From AC-56 sp963798705 (lineage in GTDB: Bacteria > Actinomycetota > Thermoleophilia > Solirubrobacterales > 70-9): a stretch of 64,000 nucleotides of DNA. The stretch lies in the NCBI GenBank assembly GCA_963798705.1, contig CAWCTW010000003.1, forward strand, positions 310,001 through 374,000, given 5' to 3'. A model generated the notes under the pieces. The model had not been told where the DNA came from. It saw only the letters and a list, made by a program, of their open reading frames with translations, and ran no database searches. The translations under genes and the position numbers were made by a program. Of the stretch, positions 17,606 through 24,580 are shown piece by piece (position 1 is the stretch's first letter; each line of letters begins with the position of its first letter).

Positions 17606-18273
17606 GCGGACGGCTTCCCCGAGGCGTCGACGGCCCGGCGCCCCCGCCGCGGCTCGCCAGCTCCGGATCGCTCGGCGTCGTCGGGGCGCCGGCGCCCGTG
17701 GAGCCTGCGCGCGACCTCGATCGCCACTGTGATCAGCGCCGCGACGCCAAGCGACGCCGCAAGCGGCTTCCAGAGGCTGTGGGCGAACGCGGCGCCGCCG
17801 AGATAGCCGAGCGCCACGGTGTAGCCCGCCCACAGCGTGGCGCCGATCGCGTCCGCGGTCGCGAATCGTCTCCACTCGAGCTCCATGGTGCCCGCCGCGA
17901 AGGTCGTGGCCGTGCGACCGCCCGGGATGAACCTGCCCGCGACCACCAGGAGGGGGCCGCGCTGCCTGATCTGACGCTGTCCCCACTCGAGATGTTGCCT
18001 GCCCTTGTCGCCGCGGAAGAGCCATCGTGCCACCGGCTCTCCGATCCAGCGACCGAGCCCGTAGGAGACGTTGTCGCCGCAGAACGCTCCGGCGGCCGTC
18101 GCGGCGGCCACCAGCCAGATCATCAGCCCGCCGTGCGACGCCACCACGCTCGCGGTGATGACCACGGTCTCCGACGGGATCACCGGAAACAGCACGTCGC
18201 CGCCGGCGGCGCCGAATACGACGAGGTACGTGAGCGGCTGCCCGGAGACGAGGTGCGTGAGCCAGTCGAACAT
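17596..18273 (-). CDS. DedA-family membrane protein
   Basis: This 225-aa DedA/SNARE-associated protein has PSETVV about residue 34 and GRFIPGGRT about residue 112, the two family hallmarks (acidic and basic re-entrant segments), and about five hydrophobic helices. DedA proteins include undecaprenyl-phosphate and phospholipid flippases needed for envelope integrity. The C-terminal 35 residues are polar and Arg-rich. It is convergent with the aldo/keto reductase, with a ten-base overlap. Confidence 0.9.
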   Translation of the reverse strand: MFDWLTHLVSGQPLTYLVVFGAAGGDVLFPVIPSETVVITASVVASHGGLMIWLVAAATAAGAFCGDNVSYGLGRWIGEPVARWLFRGDKGRQHLEWGQRQIRQRGPLLVVAGRFIPGGRTATTFAAGTMELEWRRFATADAIGATLWAGYTVALGYLGGAAFAHSLWKPLAASLGVAALITVAIEVARRLHGRRRPDDAERSGAGEPRRGRRAVDASGKPSAQT

Positions 18274-18367
18274 TCGAATCGCGGCTACCCGCCCGCATGG
18301 CGGCAGGGTGGTCAGCGCGCTGACCTCGGGCCGCAGCTGTCGCCGACTGCCCGCGGCGGGGGAAGGC

Positions 18368-18717
18368 TCAGCCCGAGCGATACGACAAGTCGTTGACGGT
18401 CATGCCGCTCGGCTCGCGGAGCATGAACCGCCGAGCCTCCCACTCCTCGTCGCGGAGGGGTAGGCGATCTCGAGGCCCTGCTCCACGGCCTTGGTGTGGA
18501 CGCCATCGACGTCAGCCACCTCGACCGATATCCCCGGCGCCGCGGGGTCGTCGTTGCCGATGATGGTCACGTGGGCCGAGGCGTTGGTCGGCGAGGCAAG
18601 TGTCACCACCCAACCCATGTCCATCGCCACCTCTAAGCCCAGCAGGTCGACGAGGAAGTCCCTGGTCTCGGCAGACCGCTCCGACCTGATGTTCGGCACC
18701 GCCCTGTTGATGGTCAC
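18368..18717 (-). pseudogene. VOC/glyoxalase-like protein, frameshifted
   Basis: The minus strand encodes a typical small VOC-fold protein beginning MTINRAVPNIRS (GTG 18717), continuing FLVDLLGLEVAMDMGWVV and ISVEVADVDGVHTKA, and reading GLEIAYP. There the frame breaks. The expected end (RDEEWEARRFMLREPSG then MTVNDLSYRSG) is in the next frame, with a stop at 18368. One extra base at the G4 run at 18457-18460 restores a 116-aa protein. This is either a sequencing error in a homopolymer or a recent pseudogene. VOC proteins of this type act as dioxygenases, drug-binding proteins or glyoxalases; the role here is not known. Confidence 0.75.
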
Positions 18718-18911
18718 GCTCCGCGTTCCATCGAAAGGGTGCCATCGGGGCGGACGCCGAGGCAGAATCAATCCAGCGCGCTCGTCGGCGGGGAGCACGC
18801 GCTGCTGCATTCCGTAAACCGGAAGCGCGTCAAACGAATGACGCCTCGGCGAGCCCACCCGGTCGGACGCTATTCGTCGTGGTAGGCGCCGGCCGGTGCC
18901 ACGCGCCCGCG

Positions 18912-21188
18912 CTAGCGGAGCGGCTTCTCCCGATTCGCGAAGGCCTGGTAGTCGCGGCATGGCTCGCCGCGCAGGCCGAGGCAGGGTGGCAGCCCGTTCG
19001 GAGCCTCCACCCCGGGGACGACCGGAAGCACCAGGCGGGAGGGCCTGTGGCGGGAGTGGGCGAGCAGCACCCGAGCCGGGCCGGAGGGCTCGGTCTCGTC
19101 GAAAGCCCAGATCGGTTGGTCGCCGCCGGGGGCGGAGATCGTGATCCGCATCCGCGAACCGCTCCGGTAGAGGTGGCCCTCGTAGTAGAGCGGGACCGTC
19201 ACCTTTGCCCACCGGCCCTTCGGAAGCGGTGCCGCGTCTGACTTCCGGAAGCTCGGCACCGGTTCGAGCGGGGTGCTCTTCTTCTTGTCGAGCTTGCGCG
19301 CGCTCGTTCGCAGCCAGCCGCTCTGGACGAAGGTCTCCTTGCCGTCCGGACGAACCTCCGAGACGGTCACCTGCAGATCGACGCTCGGGGCCGATGAGCG
19401 AATCCAAGCCTTGAGCGCTCCGGCCCCGATCACGGCCTTGTCCGACTTGAGGCGGGGGCTCACGTACGAGAGAGCGTTCTTGGCATGGCTCTGGGCCCAG
19501 TCGTACGCCGGTGTCGCGGTCCAGAGTCCGCCGGGGCCGCCCCCGGTGTCACCCGTGAAGTCGGTGGGCGGGCGTGCCGCCGGGTCCCACTTGAAGACCT
19601 CGGCTCCACGACCTCCTCGCCTGCCGCCCTTCAGCGTGCCCCCCTTGCCCAGATACCAGGATCGCGCCTTCGTGCGATGGGCCGGGAACTTGCTGAGCGA
19701 GGTCCCGAAGGACGCCACCGGAACGCCGGGCGTGTCGCCCCCCGCGCCGTTATCGAAGCGGACTCGAACGGGCGGCTGGCGCTCGAACGCCCCGAGTGCG
19801 GAGTCGAAGTCCGGCTGGTGCTGGATCTTGTCCCTGGGCAGTTGGACGCCCGGGATCCCCATGACGGAGGCGTAGATGGCGGGGGCGGCCGCCTTCTGGC
19901 CGGCGGTCAGCTCCGGTTTCCCTTGCGCCACGTAGAGCTGCAGGAAGTCGTACCAGCGGTTGAACGTCGCCGGGTCGAGCGAGTCCACGTGGACGCCGTT
20001 CGTGAACGTGAACCACTTCCGGTCCGTTCCCGTGAAGTGCGAGGGCAGGGCGGGGCAGTGGCCGCCCGTCTGCTCGTCGGTCCACTGGCAGGCGAGGAAG
20101 ACCGGCACGTCGATCTTGTGGACGAAGGTGATCGGCGAGACCGGATCGGCCACCTTCGGACGGTAGTAGTTGTTGCGCCTGATCTTCTGGACCAGGTCGA
20201 CCGCCTCCGGGTGCAGGTCCTGGTTGGACTCGCACACCGTGTCTCCGTCCTGGATCCGCTCGTACGCCCATCCTTGACCCGTGTCGGGGCCGGCGGGCTT
20301 GGCGTCGTGCACGCGGTCCTCGGCCCACTGCAGTGCGAAGCCGGTGTTGAGGATGCCGCCCGGGTAGAGCGTCGTCTGAGAGTTGTCGATCACCGACAGC
20401 GGGGCGATCGCGCTCAGATGCGGCGGGCGGGTGGAGGCGACGAAGAGCTGGCTGATGCCGCCGTACGAGACGCCCATCATCCCGGCTCTGTGGTGGAGGA
20501 CCCAGGGCTGGCGGGCGACCGTCTCGATCACGTCGTAGCCGTCGAGCGACTGCAGCCGCTCGAAGTAGTCGAAGGCGCCGCCCGAGCAGCCCGTGCCCCG
20601 CATGTTGACGTCCACCACCGCGTATCCGAGGATCTGGGCGATCGGCTGGATCGAGCTCTGGGGCCCGTTTGGGTTCGCGTATCCGTAACCGGAGTACTCG
20701 ATGAGGGTGGGGTAGGGGCCCTGGTCCGCGGGGCCGGGAAGGTGCACGTCGATCGCGAGCTTCGTACCGTCGCGCGTCGTCATGTATCCGTACCCGCCGG
20801 CGGGGAGCCTCTGACCGTAGATGCTCGTGTCCGGGGGCTCCGGCCGGTTCGTGAGGACCCTGAGGGCAGGCGACTCGACGCCGCGCGGGCCGCGGACGCG
20901 ATAGCCACCGCCCGGGTCGACGCGGCGGAAGACGATGCCTCCCAGCGACCCGGCCCGCTTTGTGCCGACGACCCCGCCGCCACGATCGATCAGCTTCAAG
21001 CGCTCCCCGGGGCTTGCGCCGGTGACCTGCACCTGCTCCGCGCTGCCGCGAGCCGTGAAGCCGGCCTGCGCGCCCTTGGAGCTCGGTTGGCTCGCCGCCG
21101 CGGCGGGAGCGAGCATGAGGACAACCGCCACCGCGAGGGTGCCCAATGCCGCCCACCTCCTGCCCACTGCCCCTTCCTTGGGCTCCAC
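18912..21188 (-). CDS. Secreted CocE/NonD-family alpha/beta-hydrolase (X-Pro dipeptidyl-peptidase type)
   Basis: This 758-aa hydrolase starts at GTG 21188 with an N-terminal signal peptide (basic residues, then LGTLAVAVVLMLAPAAAAS). A short beta-rich stretch is followed by the alpha/beta-hydrolase core: GTGCSGG, then the nucleophile Ser in GVSYGG about residue 240. The C-terminal jelly-roll domain of the X-Pro/cocaine-esterase family follows (about residues 560-730, for example RSGSRMRITISAPGGDQP). It should cleave an ester or amide outside the cell. The family is usually about 550-600 aa, so this member is long. It is divergent from the QsdR-type regulator at 21273, which might control it. 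Confidence 0.9.
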   Translation of the reverse strand: MEPKEGAVGRRWAALGTLAVAVVLMLAPAAAASQPSSKGAQAGFTARGSAEQVQVTGASPGERLKLIDRGGGVVGTKRAGSLGGIVFRRVDPGGGYRVRGPRGVESPALRVLTNRPEPPDTSIYGQRLPAGGYGYMTTRDGTKLAIDVHLPGPADQGPYPTLIEYSGYGYANPNGPQSSIQPIAQILGYAVVDVNMRGTGCSGGAFDYFERLQSLDGYDVIETVARQPWVLHHRAGMMGVSYGGISQLFVASTRPPHLSAIAPLSVIDNSQTTLYPGGILNTGFALQWAEDRVHDAKPAGPDTGQGWAYERIQDGDTVCESNQDLHPEAVDLVQKIRRNNYYRPKVADPVSPITFVHKIDVPVFLACQWTDEQTGGHCPALPSHFTGTDRKWFTFTNGVHVDSLDPATFNRWYDFLQLYVAQGKPELTAGQKAAAPAIYASVMGIPGVQLPRDKIQHQPDFDSALGAFERQPPVRVRFDNGAGGDTPGVPVASFGTSLSKFPAHRTKARSWYLGKGGTLKGGRRGGRGAEVFKWDPAARPPTDFTGDTGGGPGGLWTATPAYDWAQSHAKNALSYVSPRLKSDKAVIGAGALKAWIRSSAPSVDLQVTVSEVRPDGKETFVQSGWLRTSARKLDKKKSTPLEPVPSFRKSDAAPLPKGRWAKVTVPLYYEGHLYRSGSRMRITISAPGGDQPIWAFDETEPSGPARVLLAHSRHRPSRLVLPVVPGVEAPNGLPPCLGLRGEPCRDYQAFANREKPLR

Positions 21189-21272
21189 GGCACCACACTC
21201 TAGCGGCGCGCGACTGTCATGCCCGAGACGCGCGGACGCCGGCGGATGCGGACCCCGTTAACGTCTCCCGCG

Positions 21273-21869
21273 ATGCCCGCCGACGCACCAGCCGCCAGGC
21301 GACCGGGCCGTCCCGCGGCGGCGACTCGCGAGCAGGTGCTCGACGCGGCGCTGTACCGCTACCTGCGCGGCCGCCGGGTCGACATCCAGGCGATAGCCGC
21401 GGAGCTCGGTCTCGGCCGAGCCACTGTGCATCGCTGGTTCGGCACGCGCGAGGCGCTGATCGGCCAGGTGATCGTGCTGGCGTCGGCGCCCGTGCTGGAG
21501 GCCGCGCGGGCCGAGGCGGGGGGGACCGGCGGGGCGGCCCTGCTCGAGACCTTCGACCGCTTCAACCATCGGCTCGCGGATGCCCCGGCCCTACGGCAGT
21601 TCGTGGAGGCCGAGCGCGAGGCGGCCCTGCGGATCATCACCTCGCGCAACGGCAACGTCCAGCCTCGCATGGTCGCCATGATCGCGAAGCTGATCGAGAC
21701 GGAGGCACGAAGCGGCGCCTACGGGCCGCCGGTCGATCCGTCGACGCTGGGCTACGCCATCGTTCGGCTCGCCGAGGCCTTCTTGTTCAATGACGCCGCC
21801 CTCGGGACTCGCGGCGACCTCGAGCGGCTGCGGAAGGTCGAGGCGGCCCTGCTCCAGGTCGAGCCGTGA
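21273..21869 (+). CDS. TetR-type transcriptional regulator, QsdR-like
   Basis: This 198-aa regulator has an N-terminal helix-turn-helix about residues 13-60 (REQVLDAALYRYL, VDIQAIAAELGLGRATVHRWFG) and a ligand domain resembling QsdR, the regulator of a gamma-butyrolactone/quorum-signal lactonase. ATG 21273 is chosen because the family begins just before GRPAAATREQ; ATG 21219 and 21246 are also in frame. It is divergent from the secreted hydrolase and 67 bases ahead of the MaoC gene. The dyad at 21896-21924 is a candidate target. Confidence 0.85.
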   Translation: MPADAPAARRPGRPAAATREQVLDAALYRYLRGRRVDIQAIAAELGLGRATVHRWFGTREALIGQVIVLASAPVLEAARAEAGGTGGAALLETFDRFNHRLADAPALRQFVEAEREAALRIITSRNGNVQPRMVAMIAKLIETEARSGAYGPPVDPSTLGYAIVRLAEAFLFNDAALGTRGDLERLRKVEAALLQVEP

Positions 21870-21895
21870 GCGCCGCCGCGCGACCGGGACCCATA

Positions 21896-21924
21896 AGAAC
21901 CGATCCCCTATCGGAATAGGTTCT
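21896..21924. promoter_or_regulatory. Compound dyad between the TetR-type gene and maoC-like gene
   Basis: AGAACC (21896-21901) and GGTTCT (21919-21924) form outer arms. CCGAT (21900-21904) and ATCGG (21910-21914) form a nested pair, and CCTAT/ATAGG (21907-21911, 21916-21920) a third. It is an AT-richer island 12 bases before the MaoC start, well placed to be an operator. Confidence 0.45.
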
Positions 21925-21936
21925 AAGCTGCCGCCG

Positions 21937-22404
21937 ATGGAACCCGTCCAGGTCGAGGGAATAGAGCAGCTTCGCGAGCTGATCGGCCGCGAGCTCGGAC
22001 CCAGCGAATGGCTCGAGATCACGCAGGCCGACATCGACAAGTTCGCGGACGTGTCGCGCGACGACCAATGGATCCACGTGGACACAGAACGCGCGGCTGA
22101 AGAGAGCCCATATGGCACCACGGTCGCCCACGGCAACCTGACGCTGTCGCTCCTCGACCACTTTCGCCCCCAGCTGATCCGCAACAGCGGGGTGAAGATG
22201 GGCATCAACTACGGCTTCGACAAGGTGCGCTTCCCGGCGGCGGTGCCTGCCGGGTCGCGCGTTCGCGCCCGCGCTCAGATCGTCTCGGTGGACGAGCTGG
22301 GCGACGGCTGGTGGCACGTCGTCACCAAGTTCACCGTCGAGGGCGAGGGTCAGGACAAGCCGGTGTGCGTGGCCGAAAGCGTCGGTCGAGCGCTGGTCGG
22401 CTAG
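21937..22404 (+). CDS. MaoC-like (R)-hydratase / acyl dehydratase
   Basis: This 155-aa single hot-dog-fold protein of the MaoC/hydratase-2 family acts on acyl-CoA or acyl-ACP double bonds. The catalytic Asp-His pair lies in SRDDQWIHVD about residues 42-51, followed by GTTVAHGNLTLSL. The length fits the family. ATG 21937 is the natural N-terminus, as the 49 codons upstream lack similarity. It follows the QsdR-type regulator gene on the same strand, with a dyad between them. It is convergent with the copper lipoprotein gene. Confidence 0.88.
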   Translation: MEPVQVEGIEQLRELIGRELGPSEWLEITQADIDKFADVSRDDQWIHVDTERAAEESPYGTTVAHGNLTLSLLDHFRPQLIRNSGVKMGINYGFDKVRFPAAVPAGSRVRARAQIVSVDELGDGWWHVVTKFTVEGEGQDKPVCVAESVGRALVG

Positions 22405-22492
22405 AGCGGCCCAACGAGCACCGAGCCCGGGCCGGCATCGCACCGTCCTCGCAATCCGTGCTGCGAAGCTCCCCGGATGCGACGCTCGGCCG

Positions 22493-22942
22493 CTACTGAA
22501 CCTTGAGCGTCCCCTTCATGCCCGCCTGCTCGTGCGCGTCGACGCTGCAGTAGAACGTGTAGTCGCCGGACTTGAGGTTGCTCAGGTCGAGCGTCGCGGA
22601 GCTCCCGGTGACGATCTTGGAGCACCCGAGCTTCTTGCCACTCGAGTCCTGGACGCAGACGTCGTGGGGCAGCGAGCTGTTCGGGTTGTCGAAGTCGATC
22701 GTCACGTTCCCGCTCTTGGCGGACAGTGAGTTCGTGTCATAGGCGATCTGGCTCGGATCGGCGGCCAGCTTTACGCTCGAGCTGGCGCCCCCGGCTCCGC
22801 CTCCCCCGGACGTGGTGGTGCTCGCACCGCCGCCGGACGCCTCGGTGCTCGTGGTGTTCGAGCTGCCGCCGCCTCCGCCGCATGCGACCAGGGCCAACGA
22901 GGCAATGATGCCCAGGGTCAACGTCAACGCCAGCTTCTTCAT
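22493..22942 (-). CDS. Type-1 copper (plastocyanin/amicyanin-like) lipoprotein
   Basis: This 149-aa exported lipoprotein starts MKKLALTLTLG and has lipobox LALVAC about residues 16-21. A Gly/Ser/Thr-rich linker leads to a cupredoxin domain. The type-1 copper ligands are complete: His in LPHDVC, then Cys, His and Met in YCSVDAHEQAGM with Cys-x4-His-x4-Met spacing. It should shuttle electrons or carry copper at the outer membrane face. ATG 22942 has GGAGGAGCG immediately upstream. A candidate promoter lies at 22974-23004. No partner oxidase is nearby. Confidence 0.9.
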   Translation of the reverse strand: MKKLALTLTLGIIASLALVACGGGGGSSNTTSTEASGGGASTTTSGGGGAGGASSSVKLAADPSQIAYDTNSLSAKSGNVTIDFDNPNSSLPHDVCVQDSSGKKLGCSKIVTGSSATLDLSNLKSGDYTFYCSVDAHEQAGMKGTLKVQ

Positions 22943-22973
22943 CGCTCCTCCAGTGCTCGGGGATTGCCGTGAG

Positions 22974-23004
22974 TGTATACGCGGATTTCGGGCCTCAGGT
23001 TCAA
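22974..23004 (-). promoter_or_regulatory. Candidate promoter of the copper lipoprotein gene
   Basis: Reading leftward, TTGAAC (23004-22999) and TATACA (22979-22974) are separated by 19 bases, about 30 bases before the ATG. The hexamers fit a vegetative promoter, though the spacer is slightly long. Confidence 0.4.
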
Positions 23005-23062
23005 GGCCGAACACCCCGATTTGAGGGTCTCGCAGGCGTCGCGGATCGGCAAGATGCAGTTT

Positions 23063-23128
23063 GTCGGCCTATAGCCGACCAATCGCATTTGCGACGGAAG
23101 CGGCGGGGCACCGCCTCCCCCGGTGCCC
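23063..23128. other. Cluster of three short hairpins in the gene-free region
   Basis: GTCGGC-ctata-GCCGAC (23063-23079) is followed closely by TCGCA-tt-TGCGA and then by GGGCACCG-N7-CGGTGCCC (23106-23128, a perfect 8-bp stem). They lie between the copper gene promoter and the inverted-repeat element. No T-run follows any of them, and no coding frame explains them. Confidence 0.5.
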
Positions 23129-23167
23129 GGAATCACACGTCTAGGCGAGGAGGGGGACGTTGCTGCG

Positions 23168-23679
23168 TAGTGGTACCTCTCACAACGTCTGACCGGAAAT
23201 GACGGCCCCAGATCACCGCCATGCTGCGTCCTCACTCGCCCGAATAGCGCTGCTGGTGTATATCCGGTTGGGTCAGGTTGACGCCCGAGTCGCTCGGGCA
23301 CCGGCCGCGAGTCGCCACGATCCCGACCGCGAAGCGACGATCCCCGGGATGGCCTCGGACGCGGGTCCAGGCCCAAGCTCGCACCGCGGAGGCCCCTTCC
23401 CCGGGCGAGTGGTCGATTATCGACCTCCTGGGTGGATTTGCGGCCGCTCGCGCCGCGGCCGGCCCCACCCTCGGAGCGAGTGGCCGATTATCCACCCCCT
23501 GGGTGGATTTGCGGCCGCTCGCGCATTTGCTCGCGGTTCGGCTCGGTCGGCCGGGTCGGGTGCCTGACGTAACCGGATACGCACGAGCGCTGCTATTCGG
23601 GCTCGCTGCGTCCTTAGTCCTTGCCTGGCGGCGCCTGGACCTCGTCATTTCCGGTCGAACGTCATGAGAGGCACCACTA
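23168..23679. mobile_element. 512-bp inverted-repeat element, MITE/foldback candidate
   Basis: The segment is bounded by 37-bp imperfect terminal inverted repeats at 23168-23204 and 23643-23679, which match at 32 of 37 positions; both outer ends begin TAGTGGT. A second inverted pair lies inside (23239-23277 with 23563-23601, sharing CCCGAATAG, TATCCGGTT and GTCAGG). GCG directly flanks both ends and could be a three-base target duplication. The centre holds a 49-bp direct repeat. No transposase is encoded; open frames on both strands lack any recognisable similarity. The right terminus coincides with the TAG stop of the enoyl-CoA hydratase gene. Confidence 0.6.
23405..23524 (+). repeat. Two 49-bp direct repeats inside the inverted-repeat element
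   Basis: Copies at 23405-23453 and 23476-23524 match at 46 of 49 positions. Each begins GCGAGTGG, contains CCTGGGTGGATTTGCGGCC, and ends in CTCGCGC, so the ends are themselves inverted. Copy 1 contains the palindrome GGTCGATTATCGACC, which is degraded in copy 2. Confidence 0.85.
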
Positions 23680-24501
23680 GCGCCCCTCGAAGGTGGCTTG
23701 ACGGCCGTCCAGGAAGGCCGTCACGCCCGCGCGCAGGTCCTCGGTCGCCATGCTGTCAGCGATCCCGTGGCGCTCGAGCTGCAGATGGTCGGGCAGGGTG
23801 TTCTCGAGGCTGCGCGCGACCAGGGACTTCGACATGCGCACGTAGTGCGGCGCCCGCCTGGCGAGCTCCGCGGCCCGCTCCCGAGCGACGTCCAGCAGCG
23901 AGTCGGCGGGGACGACCTCCGCGACGATCCCCTCGTCGCGCGCCTGGGCGGCGCTCACCAGGGGGTCGTGGAGCAAGAGCTCCAACGCCCGGGCCGGTCC
24001 CACGACACGGGGGAGGAAGTAGGTCATGCCGCCGTCGGGCGACGCCCCGATGCGCCCATACGCGCAGATGAACGCCGCCTCCTCGGAGGCGATTCTCGTA
24101 TCGCACATGAGCGCCAGGGAAAAGCCGGCCCCGGCGGCGACGCCGTTGACGGCGCCGATCACGGGATATGGGATACGGCGGAAGTCGACGATCGCCTGGT
24201 GGAGGACCTCCGCGCCTCGGCGCACGTCGGCCGAGAGGTACTCCCCCGATTCCTCCAGGCCCCGTTTGAACCAGGTCACGTCCCCGCCGGCCGAGAAGGC
24301 ACGGCCGGCGCCGGTCACGATCAGCGCCCGAAGCCGGGCCCGATCCGCCAGCCACGCCGCCGCGGTCACCAGCTCGCCGATCAGCTCGGGGCTCATGGCA
24401 TTGAGGACGGCGGGGCGATTGAGCGTGAGGGTGCCGATCTCGCCGTCGACATCGATGGCGATCGTCTCGAGCTCGGGCGGTGGCGGTACGGCTGAGTTCA
24501 T
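23677..24501 (-). CDS. Enoyl-CoA hydratase/isomerase
   Basis: This 274-aa crotonase-fold enzyme handles a fatty or aromatic acyl-CoA. The oxyanion-hole segment GRAFSAGGD lies about residue 68 and GVAAGAGFSLALMCD about residue 120. The second catalytic region reads ASPDGGMTYFLPR, with Asp where hydratases often have Glu, as in PaaG-type isomerases. The C-terminus FEGR is the normal family end. ATG 24501 is supported by GGGGAG about seven bases upstream. It is divergent from uvrC. Its stop codon is the first three bases of the right inverted repeat of the element at 23168-23679. Confidence 0.92.
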   Translation of the reverse strand: MNSAVPPPPELETIAIDVDGEIGTLTLNRPAVLNAMSPELIGELVTAAAWLADRARLRALIVTGAGRAFSAGGDVTWFKRGLEESGEYLSADVRRGAEVLHQAIVDFRRIPYPVIGAVNGVAAGAGFSLALMCDTRIASEEAAFICAYGRIGASPDGGMTYFLPRVVGPARALELLLHDPLVSAAQARDEGIVAEVVPADSLLDVARERAAELARRAPHYVRMSKSLVARSLENTLPDHLQLERHGIADSMATEDLRAGVTAFLDGRQATFEGR

Positions 24502-24580
24502 GGGCGCTCCCCCTGAGGTGGTGCGGTTCACATTGGTCGATTTGGCCAGCGGGCCAGCAGCCTAACCTTGTTGTGAGCCC

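Noticed and set aside
22405..22494. Distant inverted pair AGCGGCC/GGCCGCT between the MaoC and copper lipoprotein genes
   Set aside because: Arms are 7 bp and about 76 bases apart, easily chance in high-GC DNA, and there is no terminator shape.
23232..23667. Overlapping open frames of 129 and 138 aa on both strands inside the inverted-repeat element
   Set aside because: They read through inverted and direct repeats, lack similarity and ribosome sites, and are expected by chance at this GC content.
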